Below are positions 36,240 through 45,883 of a stretch of DNA of 64,000 nucleotides, piece by piece. The notes under the pieces were generated by a model, which saw only the letters and a list, made by a program, of their open reading frames with translations, was not told the origin of the DNA and did no database searches. Numbering within the stretch: position 1 is the first letter of the stretch; every line of letters begins with the position of its first letter. The position numbers and the translations under genes are program-made. This stretch comes from Pirellulales bacterium (GTDB lineage Bacteria; Planctomycetota; Planctomycetia; Pirellulales; DATAWG01). The stretch lies in assembly GCA_036267355.1 (NCBI GenBank), contig DATAWG010000025.1, positions 83,801-147,800 on the forward strand, read 5' to 3'.

Positions 36240-37223
36240 GTGGATTCGCTTGGCGGGGCCGGCGGATTCAGCGGGGCGAAGTTCTGGCGGCTTGCAACCC
36301 AGCGGGGAGTGCTTTGCCTGCGCAGTTGGCCGCCGCAGGCCGATCCGGCGTGGCCAGCGCGATTGAAATGGATCGACGCGGTGCTCGAACACGTCGCTCG
36401 CCACGGCTTTTCGATCGTGCCGGCGCCGATTCGCACCCGCCGGGGCAGCAGTTTCGTCGAGCACGATCAACGGCTATGGGAACTGTCGCCCTGGCTCCCC
36501 GGCCGGGCCGATTATTTTCCGCTCCGCCGGACCGAAAAACTCCAAGCGGCGCTTATTGCCCTGGCCCGTTTTCACATCGCCGCCGCGGAATTCGGCGGCG
36601 GCACCGCGACTTCGGGGCCGTCGCCGGGCATTCGCCAGCGGAGCGAGCAGATCGATGCCTTGCGGGCGGGCCGCTGGCATACGATCGTGGCCGCAGTGGA
36701 TGCGGCGTCGCTCGCTGGGGTTCCAAGCAACGACGCAGCACGAATCGCGATCGGCCAACTCGCTCGCCGCTGGCTCCCGCTGTTTGAGGAAGTTGCGCCC
36801 ATGGTTCGACATCGACTCACCGAGGCCGAACCGCTACGTGTCCCGCTCCAGGCCTGCATCCGCGATATCTGGCACGATCACGTATTATTCGAAGACGACC
36901 GGGTTAGCGGGCTGGTGGATTTTGGCGCAATGCGGGTCGGCAATGTCGCCGGCGACGTTGCCCGGCTGCTGGGGAGCATGGCCGGCGACGATGCCAGCGT
37001 TTGGCAAGCCGGTCTGGCCGCCTACGAATCCGTTCGACCTCTATCGGCCGACGAACGCCGTTTGGTCGGCGTTTTCGACCGCAGCACGACACTATTATCG
37101 GGCATCAACTGGTTGCAATGGATTTTCGTCGAAGGGCGAACGTTTTCCGATCTGGCCGCGGTGGCAGAACGGTTGAGAGAGATTTTGGCGCGGTTGGAGT
37201 GTCTGAAAATGGCTCGTGGTTAG
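36240..37223 (+). CDS. Aminoglycoside phosphotransferase (APH)-fold kinase
   Basis: A kinase of the APH/choline kinase fold. The catalytic region reads WHDHVLFEDDRVSGLVDFGAM, with the HxD loop weakly modified (IWHDHV) and the DFG-like metal motif VDFG. The GTG at 36240 is the only standard start, giving 327 residues. The same open frame continues about 33 codons upstream into plausible N-terminal protein (NRLVRWILESYGDD). The only start-like spot there is an ACG at 36141, six bases after a GAGGGG site at 36127-36134. The start is therefore uncertain. The small-molecule substrate is unknown. Confidence 0.78.
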   Translation: MDSLGGAGGFSGAKFWRLATQRGVLCLRSWPPQADPAWPARLKWIDAVLEHVARHGFSIVPAPIRTRRGSSFVEHDQRLWELSPWLPGRADYFPLRRTEKLQAALIALARFHIAAAEFGGGTATSGPSPGIRQRSEQIDALRAGRWHTIVAAVDAASLAGVPSNDAARIAIGQLARRWLPLFEEVAPMVRHRLTEAEPLRVPLQACIRDIWHDHVLFEDDRVSGLVDFGAMRVGNVAGDVARLLGSMAGDDASVWQAGLAAYESVRPLSADERRLVGVFDRSTTLLSGINWLQWIFVEGRTFSDLAAVAERLREILARLECLKMARG

Positions 37224-37326
37224 TGGCTCGTGGCTCGGAAAGCCGATTTGGGGTTGTGTTGCGGGTTGAAATTCGTGAATTTGCCATGTTTGCGAATCGC
37301 CACCGACCGCGTTGGATCTGCGAAGC

Positions 37327-37998
37327 ATGTCATCGCTAGACACCTCGAACGCCGAAACACCGAATCCCGACAGCTTGTCGGCCGCGCTTGCCCGGCACGC
37401 GATCGAATTGACCGACGATCAGATCGCGCTGTTGGAAAAATATTGCCAACGACTTTGGGATTGGAACACGCGGCTCAACCTGACGCGGCACACCGATTAC
37501 GAAAAATTCGTGGCCCGCGACGTCGTCGATAGCCAATGGCTGGAGCGGTTTTTGGAGTCAGGCGAATCGGTTTTGGACGTGGGCACCGGCGGGGGCGTGC
37601 CGGGGATCGTGTTGGCAGTGCTGCGCCCCGATCTGGATGTCGCGCTGTGCGATTCGGTGGCCAAAAAGGCCAAGGCCGTCGCGGCCATCGTCGATGAGAT
37701 TGGCCTGAAACTACTGGTGCATCACGCCCCGGCCCAAGACGTGATCCAGCGGCTGCGGTTCGACACGCTCGTGGTCCGGGCCGTTGCCCCGCTCTCGAAA
37801 CTCTTGACTTGGTTCAATCCGCATTGGGACCGCTTCGAGCGAATACTCGTGCTCAAGGGTCCGGCTTGGGTCGAAGAGCGGGCCGATGCCCGCGAGCGGC
37901 GACTGTTGAACGGCCTCCGGCTCTCGAAGCTGGCCACCTATCCGCTGCCGGGCACGGAATCGGAAAGCGTCGTGCTGCAAATCCGCCGGCACGATTGA
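37327..37998 (+). CDS. rsmG: 16S rRNA (guanine527-N7)-methyltransferase RsmG
   Basis: A 223-residue SAM-dependent methyltransferase. The family block WNTRLNLT (about 46-53) is followed by motif I LDVGTGGGVPG (83-93), the CDS/AKKAK segment, and VVRAVAPL in the middle. RsmG methylates N7 of G527 in 16S rRNA, and its loss can give low-level streptomycin resistance. It is not next to gidA or parAB here, as it often is in other bacteria. Its last 61 bases overlap the end of the convergent metallophosphoesterase gene. Confidence 0.95.
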   Translation: MSSLDTSNAETPNPDSLSAALARHAIELTDDQIALLEKYCQRLWDWNTRLNLTRHTDYEKFVARDVVDSQWLERFLESGESVLDVGTGGGVPGIVLAVLRPDLDVALCDSVAKKAKAVAAIVDEIGLKLLVHHAPAQDVIQRLRFDTLVVRAVAPLSKLLTWFNPHWDRFERILVLKGPAWVEERADARERRLLNGLRLSKLATYPLPGTESESVVLQIRRHD

Positions 37999-39377
37999 TC
38001 CACTGCCGCGTGGGGCGGATCGAATCGCAAAACTCGTTCGCTGGGCCGCCGCCAACTGCCGCTCCAGGTTTCGAACGGCAGCCCGCCGCACTCGCCCTCG
38101 CGATAGAACGCCACTAGCGAAAGCGTGTCGTTCGTCACCGAAGCGGCATCCGGCGAGATGGCTCGTTGCCACGAGCCGACGTTGAAGCCATGGGCAACTG
38201 CGCGCTCGGCCGGAAAATCGGCGTCGAGCGGCGCGCAGCTCGTTTCCGCCGCATGCCCATAAACAACGTGCCGCACGCGATCGTGGCGAACGGCGTCCTC
38301 GGCCCGCGCATGGCCCAAATATTCCTGAGCCGAATTTCCGCCGCCGCGGAAGCAATCGATGTCGCGGGAGCCGATCGAACGACGGCTGTCAGATTGCCGC
38401 CGCGGGCTGAATCGCAGCGCTGTCGACAAAGCGTCAACGAGATCAATCGGATTCCAAGTTTGGCGCGAGCGGATCGCCGGCAACTCCAAAAACTCGTCGA
38501 GGAGTTGGTTCCACAACAGTCGCACATGGGACCGCAAATCCGCGCTTTCGCAAGTTTGTTCGAGCACGGCGTCGATCCAGGCCGAGGCGAGGAACATCGG
38601 CCGGACGGAGGCCACCTGCTCGAGCCCCGCCAGCACCAGTGGCGATAATTCGCCGCGCCGCCCGCGCAGCGCCAGTTGGAAGCGGCCCAAGAACTCGATC
38701 GCCAGCGCGTCGCCCAAGCTACTGGTATTGCGATCGACTTCGAAATGCAGCGGATCGTAAATATCGCCGTGCCGGGCAAGCACTCGATGCCGAGCGAGGG
38801 CCTGTGACAAAAATTCGCTTTCGCCCGGATCGTGCGGGAAGACCGCTGTTGCCCGCTGGACGATCCCCATCCGCTCGCCAACAACCGCTCTCAGCCGAGC
38901 GCAATTTGCTCCTGGCAAATGCAACGGCCAATCGCGATCGCCGACCATGTAGTGAATTCGCACCGGCACGGTTTGGCGAACCGCCGCGGTTGAAGCGGTG
39001 TGCGTCGCCGGTCGCTGCCGCGGCACGCTGATCGCGCGACGATGGGCCAACCGGCGCAAGATTTCCAGCGCGGCTCGATTGTGCTCCAGCGCGTCGGCGG
39101 CGATTCGGCAGAGGGTGTCGAACGCCGCCGCGCTCGACCGATCGTGCCATGGCCGTATGTCGCCGGCGAGCCAGTGGGCCGAACCGATCAAATCGAGGAT
39201 GTCGCCGAGCAGCACCAAGTCGATGGTCTCGACCGGCCGATAGTCGCCGCCGGGGCGAAACGATGCGGCGAACGCCAACGCCCTTAATTTCGCGGCAAGC
39301 AATTCCATTGCCGCCCTAGGAAGCGTCGCTGCCAGCGAACCGTCGCCAAGACGAAGATCGCTGACGATAACGAGCAT
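37938..39377 (-). CDS. Calcineurin-like metallophosphoesterase
   Basis: A 479-residue cytosolic protein. The opening IVSDLRLGDG, LLGDILDLIG, GDRDW, and a late VVYGHAAE follow the order of the metallophosphoesterase motifs (DxH-like, GDxxD, GNHD-like, GHxH-like), but several metal ligands are changed: DLR instead of DxH, GDRD instead of GNHD, and GHAAET instead of GHTH. It may therefore be catalytically altered. Comparable planctomycete proteins are annotated as metallophosphatases. The tail overlaps rsmG by 61 bp on the opposite strand. Confidence 0.75.
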   Translation of the reverse strand: MLVIVSDLRLGDGSLAATLPRAAMELLAAKLRALAFAASFRPGGDYRPVETIDLVLLGDILDLIGSAHWLAGDIRPWHDRSSAAAFDTLCRIAADALEHNRAALEILRRLAHRRAISVPRQRPATHTASTAAVRQTVPVRIHYMVGDRDWPLHLPGANCARLRAVVGERMGIVQRATAVFPHDPGESEFLSQALARHRVLARHGDIYDPLHFEVDRNTSSLGDALAIEFLGRFQLALRGRRGELSPLVLAGLEQVASVRPMFLASAWIDAVLEQTCESADLRSHVRLLWNQLLDEFLELPAIRSRQTWNPIDLVDALSTALRFSPRRQSDSRRSIGSRDIDCFRGGGNSAQEYLGHARAEDAVRHDRVRHVVYGHAAETSCAPLDADFPAERAVAHGFNVGSWQRAISPDAASVTNDTLSLVAFYREGECGGLPFETWSGSWRRPSERVLRFDPPHAAVDQSCRRICSTTLSDSVPGSG

Positions 39378-39574
39378 CGGCGCAGGCCGGCGGCTGGAGA
39401 ACTTTTTTGGTTGGCGCGACAACAACGGCCGCCTATTGCGGTCCATCGCCTGTTATCGGCCGAAAAGCATAGGCCGCATAAGAAATCCCGCCGTGCAGCC
39501 GAGCCCGCAGCGGCAGCAAGGGAATCCGTCGGCGTTGCCGATTGTCGGTGGCGGGGTGAGAGCCGTGGGGAAAA

Positions 39575-40954
39575 TTATTTTCCGCCGATCGACACCAGAT
39601 GCGAATCGGTTCGCAGATACATGCGGCCGCCGGCGATGGCTGGGGTGGCGCGGGTCGCCTCGCCCAGCGGGTTGCGGCCCAGTTCCTCATACTTGTCGCC
39701 TGCGGCCAGCACCAGCACCTCGCCCTCGGTCGACATGCAATAGAGCCGGTTGGCGGCCCGCACCGGCGAGCCGGAATAATTGCCGCCGACGCGTTGCCGC
39801 CATTTCATTGCGCCGCTTAGGCCGTCAATGCACGTGACGATGCCGCGATCGTTCCAAATGAAGACCAGATTTCCCTTCGCCACCGGCGTAGGCACATACG
39901 CGGCCGAGGCCTTGTCGATCTTATAGACGATCTTGGGTTCATGGCCCGCGTCGCCCGGCTGGATGGCGAACAGCGTGTTGTTGCCGCTGCCCACGCCGCA
40001 CGCCCCGAGCACCAAGCCGCCAACGAGAATCGGCGAATCGACGGCCCGGCGATCGAACACAGGCAGTTCCCAATTGAGATGGCCCGTGGCGACGTCGATG
40101 CCGCTGAAGCCATGCGATCGGCTGTCGTAGATCAGTTCCGATCCGCCGCTGGCCGTCGGGCGAACGCACGGCGTGGCGTAGCTGACAACGCTCGATCGCC
40201 GCGGCGTTTTCCAGCGCACGGCGCCGCTGCCGGCATCGAGGGCCACGATCCAACTGCGGCCATCTTCGTCGCCGGAGGGTTCGAGCGCGGCGTCGCCTGA
40301 GGAACTGCCACCTGCTCCGTTCTTGCCCCCTTTGTGCCGTTTGGGTTTCGGCGCTTGGCCGGTGCGGGCCTCGGTGCCGTCTTGCTGGTCGCTGATCACG
40401 ACCATGTCGTCGACGACGATCGGCGAGCAGCCAAACCCATGTTGGCTTTCGAACGCCCCGAGGCTATGCCGCCATGCCTCGCGGCCATCGTGATCCAGCG
40501 CCAAAACCAGGTAGTCCTCGGGCGTCGCCCAGGCGATATAGACGTGCTTGGCATCGACGGCCGGAGTGCCGGTGGCGAAACTGTTTTGCGTGTGGATATG
40601 GTAGAGCGCGGCGGGGAATGATTTTTTCCAAAGCGTGTGGCCATCGGCGGCCGCCAGGGCCAAGGCATAGCGAGTCCCGCTTTGCGGGTCGGCGGAGGTT
40701 ACGAAAATCGTGTCGCCCCACAGCACGGGAGACGAATGCCCCGCGCCGGGCAATTCCACTTTCCAGTTGTAATCCTTCTCGGTCCACTGGGCCGGAATCG
40801 TCGTGGCGTCGCTTTGCCCCGACCCGTTCGGCCCGCGAAAGCGAGTCCACTCCTGCGCCGCGGCAATCTCGGCGGTTGCAAAAACGAGGGCAATGCAACC
40901 GACGGCGCCAACGGTCAAAGAGCGGGCGCTACGGAAAAAATCGAGTGCCATCAT
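39575..40954 (-). CDS. Secreted PQQ-type beta-propeller protein
   Basis: A 459-residue protein with a signal peptide (residues 10-35). It begins with the block EWTRFRGPNGSGQ that opens many planctomycete propellers, then runs through seven or eight blades ending GRMYLRTDSHLVSIGG. A low-complexity Lys/Gly/Ser insert lies near residue 195. Such proteins are exported; no quinoprotein active site is evident. Two ATG codons adjoin at 40954 and 40951. Confidence 0.85.
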   Translation of the reverse strand: MMALDFFRSARSLTVGAVGCIALVFATAEIAAAQEWTRFRGPNGSGQSDATTIPAQWTEKDYNWKVELPGAGHSSPVLWGDTIFVTSADPQSGTRYALALAAADGHTLWKKSFPAALYHIHTQNSFATGTPAVDAKHVYIAWATPEDYLVLALDHDGREAWRHSLGAFESQHGFGCSPIVVDDMVVISDQQDGTEARTGQAPKPKRHKGGKNGAGGSSSGDAALEPSGDEDGRSWIVALDAGSGAVRWKTPRRSSVVSYATPCVRPTASGGSELIYDSRSHGFSGIDVATGHLNWELPVFDRRAVDSPILVGGLVLGACGVGSGNNTLFAIQPGDAGHEPKIVYKIDKASAAYVPTPVAKGNLVFIWNDRGIVTCIDGLSGAMKWRQRVGGNYSGSPVRAANRLYCMSTEGEVLVLAAGDKYEELGRNPLGEATRATPAIAGGRMYLRTDSHLVSIGGK

Positions 40955-41067
40955 ACTTCGTCGCCTCGGCCGATAAGAAAAAAACACCGCGAGCAACCGA
41001 ACCAAGATCGTAGCAAGGCCAACGGTGAATGTCGAACAATAGAATACGGCAGCGACGCGCCGGCGGA

Positions 41068-42387
41068 TCACGTATAGCGCACGCCGCGGAATTCCGGTTC
41101 GAAGAATGGCGGGAGCAAGCCGTCGGCGTTGAGCAGGCCGGCGCGGGTGAGCCGGATCTCGTCGCCATCGACTTCCAAATTGCCGTCGGCCTGGTGCTGC
41201 TCCCACACGTCGCGCCACTGGTCGAGAATTTCAACGCCGAATTTATCGCGGAAGTAGCCGGCATCCAAGCGGCCGGTTTTGAGCTGCAAGATCATTTCGC
41301 GGATCAATAGTTGATGCGGCGACGGACGCATGCCGCGCCCCAGCGGCAGTTCGCCCCGATCCAAGGCGCCCACATACTGCGGCCAATCGGGCAGATTTTG
41401 ATAATGCACGCCCGAGATGTGCCCAAAGCTGGCCACGCCGGTGGCCAGCAAATCGCTGCCGCGCCACAAATTGTCGCGATAGCTGAAGTTCACCTTGCTC
41501 TTGTCTTTCACCACCGTGTAGGCGCTCGACACCGAATAGCCGGCCGCCAAAAATTCGTCGAGGGCATAGTCGAACCAAGCTCGCTTCGTCGGCCAATCGG
41601 CCACAGGCGTTTCGATCCGGTTGCCCAAGATGTCTTGCGAATAGAGCGTGTTGAACGGCAGCTCCATCTGGTAAATCGTCGCGCTGTCAGGCCCGAGCTC
41701 GATGGTGCGGCGGATGCAATCGCGCCAGTTGTCCCACGTCTCGCCGACCATGCCCGAGATCAGGTCGATATTCACATTGGCAAAGCCGGCGTCTTGGATC
41801 CATTTCCACGATTTGTAGACTTCGCCCGACAGGTGGGCGCGGCCATTTTCGCTGAGCACGGCGTCGCTGAAATTCTCGACACCAAGGCTGAGCCGCGTCA
41901 CGCCGAGATCCTTGAGCGTGTGCACTTTCGGCTCGGAAAGCGTGCCCGGCTCGCATTCGAAGGTGACTTCTTCGGCATGGTTCCAATTGATGTTGGCCCG
42001 CAGACGATCCACAAGCGACGTGAGTTGCTTGGCGCTCAAGAACGATGGCGTTCCGCCGCCAAAGTAGACGAAGCGAAACGGCCGGCCTCCCATCACCGGC
42101 AGCCGGCTGACTAGTTCGATCTCGCGCGAAAGCGCCGCGACATACTGTTCCACTTCGTGCGCGTTTTTATCGGTGTAGACGCGGAAGTAGCAAAACTTAC
42201 AGCGCTTGCGGCAGAACGGGATATGCAAATATAGCCCGAGCGGCACAGGGCCCGATGGCAAATCGGCCGGCGGCGATTGCATCGCTTGCCGGACGTCGGC
42301 CAGGGCGGCGGGCGTCCATTGCGAGAACGGCGGGTAGTTGGCGATGAAATAGCTGCCAACTTCGGTTTTTGTCGCTTCGGTTGTCAT
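41068..42387 (-). CDS. HemN/HemW-like radical SAM protein
   Basis: A 439-residue radical SAM enzyme. The iron-sulfur motif is CRKRCKFC (Cys59, 63, 66), and GGGTPS (around 109-114) and the ECEPGTL segment follow the coproporphyrinogen III dehydrogenase/HemW arrangement. Specific activity (haem synthesis, haem chaperone or an unrelated methylase) cannot be told from sequence alone, and the N-terminal extension of about 50 residues differs from classical HemN. The upstream 42390-42475 stretch is a tandem GTGCGTGGCGGGAG repeat. Confidence 0.88.
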   Translation of the reverse strand: MTTEATKTEVGSYFIANYPPFSQWTPAALADVRQAMQSPPADLPSGPVPLGLYLHIPFCRKRCKFCYFRVYTDKNAHEVEQYVAALSREIELVSRLPVMGGRPFRFVYFGGGTPSFLSAKQLTSLVDRLRANINWNHAEEVTFECEPGTLSEPKVHTLKDLGVTRLSLGVENFSDAVLSENGRAHLSGEVYKSWKWIQDAGFANVNIDLISGMVGETWDNWRDCIRRTIELGPDSATIYQMELPFNTLYSQDILGNRIETPVADWPTKRAWFDYALDEFLAAGYSVSSAYTVVKDKSKVNFSYRDNLWRGSDLLATGVASFGHISGVHYQNLPDWPQYVGALDRGELPLGRGMRPSPHQLLIREMILQLKTGRLDAGYFRDKFGVEILDQWRDVWEQHQADGNLEVDGDEIRLTRAGLLNADGLLPPFFEPEFRGVRYT

Positions 42388-42389
42388 GG

Positions 42390-42475
42390 AAGCACCGCAG
42401 GAGGGTTGCGCAGTGGCGGGAGAGTGCGTGGCGGGAGGGTACGTGACGGGAGCGTGCGTGGCGCGGCGGTGGGTT
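42390..42475. repeat. Imperfect tandem repeat upstream of the HemN-like gene
   Basis: Four imperfect units of about 15-18 bp built on GCGTGGCGGGAG occupy the leader of the HemN-like gene. Their position could affect expression; no regulatory protein site is recognised. Confidence 0.55.
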
Positions 42476-42505
42476 GCGGAGCACGGTGCGATTCAAGCGC
42501 CACCG

Positions 42506-43735
42506 TCACTTCGCTCCAAAACAGTATACTATCCCGTCCTCGCTGGCGATAACCAGCCGGTGGTCGGCGACGGCCGGCGAACCGGTGAATTCTCCGCCGG
42601 CCTCGTATTGCCAAACCGATTTTCCCGTGCGGCGATCCAAGCCGTAAACGCGGCCGTCGGAAGCGCCCAAAAACAATCGCTCGCCGACCACCACCGGCGA
42701 CGAATCGATCCGGCCGCGCGTGGCGTGTTCCCAAATCACTTTGCCGGTGGCGGGGTCGAGGGCCCGCACGCGCTTATCGCGGCTGCCGAAGATGATTGCC
42801 TGGGGCGTGAGGGCCGCGCTCGAGCGCAGCGCATCGCTGCGCACCTTGTCGGACCATTGCCAGAGGATTTTTGCCTGCTTCCAATCGATGGCGAAAAACG
42901 TTCCCGCTTCGGTCCCGAAATAGACGACCGATCCTTGCACCGCCGGCGTGCAACCGGTGGGCGACTCGATATCGACCGTGGCCACCGACTCCCCTTTTGT
43001 CACGTCGATGATATGCAGCTTGCCGTCGCAGCCGGCCACGAACGCTCGATCGTCGACCACCGTCGGCGGGCAGCGGATTTGATCGGCGGTCGTCAGCGTC
43101 CAAACTTTCTTGCCGCTCTTAGCGTCCAGGCAATAAAGCGTCGAATCCTGTGAGCCAAAGAGGACATTGTCGTGAAAGAAATTCGCGCTGGAATCGATTT
43201 CTCCTTCCGTCTTGAATGTCCAGACCACTTTTCCATCGGCCGCATCGAGACAATAAAACAAGCCGTCGGAATCGCCAAGATAAAGCCGGCCTCGACGATA
43301 CGCGGCCGAGGCGTTGAAGCCAGCTTGGGCGGTGAACTTCCATTTTTCGGCCCCGTTGGCCAAGTCGATGGCCCGCATGGCGCCGTCGAGATCGCCGATG
43401 TACACGGTGCCGTCGACGATCAGCGGCGTGGCGGCAAAAGCCCCTTTGGGAACCGCGTATTTCCAAACCAATTCGAGCGAATCGGGAAGTGTCGACACTG
43501 CGACTCCGGTCGCCAGGGCATCGCCGCGCACCAGGGGCCAATCCCGGCCCGGCACCGTTTTAAGAGGCGATTCGACCCGCGTGGGTTGGACCGGTTGGGC
43601 CGAGTTCGCTTGAACCAATGGCGCCGCAGCGGGTGCATTTCCCGCGGCATCAGCCGCGCAGATCGCCGTCGCGCCGGCTGCCGCGAACGCCAGAATCGTT
43701 GCCACGAAGCGCAACACCACGGGGCGCATGGGCAT
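42506..43735 (-). CDS. Secreted PQQ-type beta-propeller protein
   Basis: A 409-residue protein with a signal peptide (about residues 5-29) and then seven propeller blades carrying the AxDxxTGKxxW type repeat (ALDPATGKVIWEHAT, CLDAKSGKKVW, GLDRRTGKSVW). It resembles the BamB/PQQ-repeat group, so an envelope scaffold role is possible. It is encoded upstream of the HemN-like gene on the same strand, with a short repeat between them. Confidence 0.87.
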   Translation of the reverse strand: MPMRPVVLRFVATILAFAAAGATAICAADAAGNAPAAAPLVQANSAQPVQPTRVESPLKTVPGRDWPLVRGDALATGVAVSTLPDSLELVWKYAVPKGAFAATPLIVDGTVYIGDLDGAMRAIDLANGAEKWKFTAQAGFNASAAYRRGRLYLGDSDGLFYCLDAADGKVVWTFKTEGEIDSSANFFHDNVLFGSQDSTLYCLDAKSGKKVWTLTTADQIRCPPTVVDDRAFVAGCDGKLHIIDVTKGESVATVDIESPTGCTPAVQGSVVYFGTEAGTFFAIDWKQAKILWQWSDKVRSDALRSSAALTPQAIIFGSRDKRVRALDPATGKVIWEHATRGRIDSSPVVVGERLFLGASDGRVYGLDRRTGKSVWQYEAGGEFTGSPAVADHRLVIASEDGIVYCFGAK

Positions 43736-43819
43736 GTGTCCGTTTGTATCGATTTGGTAATTTCAGCAATTAGACAGCCGGCCGAAGGGCCGGCGATGCA
43801 CATCGTCGCCGGTCTCGGG

Positions 43820-44143
43820 TTACCAACCCATGACCATGTTCGACTCGATCACTTTGCGCGCCCGCTCCAGGTCGGTGCCCGTCTCGTGCATGTAAAGCCG
43901 GATGGCATGCACCTTATCGCCCGACGCCTTCGAGAGGCATTCGCGGGCAGTGTTGCAGGGGTCGTATCGGCCGGTCAGCCCAAGGGCCGACTTGGAGATT
44001 ACCCACGTATCGCGTGGACGCTTGGTCATCCGGATCAACCTTTCACCGGGATAGGCCTCATTGACGACTTCCGTGGCGGCATCGTCGTCGGCTGCCCAGG
44101 TGATGATGATATGAGCCTCGGTTTCAACTTCAAAAAGCGGCAT
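43820..44143 (-). CDS. Conserved-looking hypothetical protein
   Basis: A 107-residue soluble, acidic protein with no signal peptide. It reads as a small alpha/beta fold: LFEVETEAHIIITWAADD at the start and a helix-rich end. No family is recognised. The ATG at 44143 has a good GGAGGGAAG upstream, which supports it as a real gene. Confidence 0.65.
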   Translation of the reverse strand: MPLFEVETEAHIIITWAADDDAATEVVNEAYPGERLIRMTKRPRDTWVISKSALGLTGRYDPCNTARECLSKASGDKVHAIRLYMHETGTDLERARKVIESNMVMGW

Positions 44144-44820
44144 GGCAACTTCCCTCCAAACGAACGGTAAGAGATAAAAACTGGCCGGGACAAAAAATGG
44201 CCCGCAGGATCAATCGGATTTGGGGGAATTGCTCATGCTACGCATCATCCCCCTTGCTTTCTTTGGCGAGACCTAATTCAGCGGTTGGAGCGGTCGCGGT
44301 AGATCAATGTGGGGCAAAGCGATGTCGTTGCAAGTCGTTGCCGGCCAATGGCCAGCGGCGTCTTTTTCGAACCACCATCTCCATTACGATCGTAGCCCTC
44401 CAGCCAGATTTCGTCAACGCAGCGGATGAGCAGGTTCGGGCGCGGCGAAGCGGCTCAATTTCGGCGAAGCGGATAGCGGCGGATGTGGTCGTTGAGTGGC
44501 TCCGATTTGATGGCGCCGAAGAACGGAAAAAAATTCACGGCCGACGCCCCTCGCCGCACCAACCCCTCCGAATTTGCAGTCAAAGGTGGTGCGCTATGCC
44601 CGATTGAGTCGAAAACAATGGATGCCGCGCATTATCGCCAAAACACGATTCCACCCACCATTGATACAAATCTTCTAAAACCCCGATGCTCTCGAAATTA
44701 ACAATCGACCGCATTCCGCCCGCGCGACTGTCGATCTGCATTGTCAATTTCAAGCGGTCGCGGTAAGAATTGGTCCCCCCAGGGCCCGCAGCCCGCTCCC
44801 GCCTTTAACCCACGGCAAGC
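44144..44820. other. Non-coding gap
   Basis: About 680 bp without a supportable gene. One open frame at 44197-44607 lacks a ribosome site and any protein-like composition. I see no RNA gene, promoter pair or repeat of note. Confidence 0.5.
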
Positions 44821-45717
44821 ATGGACGCTAGCCCGCCCGACAGTGCGCCTAATTCGAGGCATTCGGCGGCGCGTTCGTCGGCGTATTTGTCGGCGCCATG
44901 GGGGCGGCGCGCTGCATTTTGGCTGCCGATCTTAGCGGTGCTCGGAGCCCTGGGCGTCACCGGCTGCCGCTTGACGCCACTGGCCGATCGCGACTGGGCC
45001 CCTGAATTGGCGCGGATGGCTGGAGCCGATTTCGACGGACCGTGGGTGCATGTTCACAACGTTCGCGATTCGAACTATCGCAGCGACACCGATTTTGACC
45101 TCCGCTTCGAAGAACGCACCTACGACCTGACGAAGCTCGATTCGGTGGACTATATCCTTGTTCCGCTCTCGGGTCTGCCGAAAGTCGCACACACGTTCGT
45201 CAGCTTCGGTTTCCGCGGTCAGGATTATCTGGCGATTTCGATCGAAGTGCGCCGTTTGCGCGGGCAGCCGTTCCAGCCGCTCTACAACTTTATCAACGAA
45301 AACGAAATCATCTATATTGCCGGCGACGAACGCGATCTGATCCGCCTGCGATCGAATTTCCGCAAAGACGATGTCTACGTTTATCGGGCAAAGCTCTCGC
45401 CCAACCAATGCCAAGCGCTATTCGTCGATATGCTCCAACGGGCGAACCAGCTCTCCGTTAAGCCGGAGTTTTACAACACGCTGACCAACAATTGCGAAAC
45501 CAATTTGATCGCCCATCTGAACCACGTTTTGCCGGATAAAATTCCCTATAATTACGAAGTGCTTTTTCCCGGCCTCTCGGATCGATTGCTGTACGACCGC
45601 GGCCTGATCCAAAAGGCGGGCACATTTGCCGAAACGCGATCGACGGCTCGGATCAACCACATGGCCGAGCTCCATCCGAATAGCCCCGACTTCTCGCAAC
45701 AGATTCGGCGGTTCTAA
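44821..45717 (+). CDS. Lipoprotein with Lnb-like N-terminal (DUF4105) domain
   Basis: A 298-residue protein with a basic N-terminus, a hydrophobic segment and a lipobox VTGC near residue 49, so it should be lipidated and envelope-bound. The remainder resembles the periplasmic N-terminal domain of the lipoprotein N-acyltransferase Lnb (DUF4105): a HTFVSFGF block with the catalytic-type His, and a later TNNCETN with a Cys. Lnb-type enzymes modify lipoproteins. The long C-terminal membrane part of full Lnb is missing here, so the role may differ. Confidence 0.75.
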   Translation: MDASPPDSAPNSRHSAARSSAYLSAPWGRRAAFWLPILAVLGALGVTGCRLTPLADRDWAPELARMAGADFDGPWVHVHNVRDSNYRSDTDFDLRFEERTYDLTKLDSVDYILVPLSGLPKVAHTFVSFGFRGQDYLAISIEVRRLRGQPFQPLYNFINENEIIYIAGDERDLIRLRSNFRKDDVYVYRAKLSPNQCQALFVDMLQRANQLSVKPEFYNTLTNNCETNLIAHLNHVLPDKIPYNYEVLFPGLSDRLLYDRGLIQKAGTFAETRSTARINHMAELHPNSPDFSQQIRRF

Positions 45718-45883
45718 GGATCGTTTCCGTGTGGCTCACTCTCGGGACCAGCCTCAACGGGGGAGGCAGCTGCAAATTGCCTATCTTGCGCAGTCGTAAA
45801 GGTTGCGTCGGCCAACGCCGCGGCGTAGCATTGGGTTGTTGACCCCTTTTTTTCCACTTCTTCAACCCAGAAGGAACCTCGAC

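Noticed and set aside
44197-44607. 136-codon open frame in the gap after the small hypothetical gene
   Set aside because: No ribosome site, unusual composition, and no recognisable domain.
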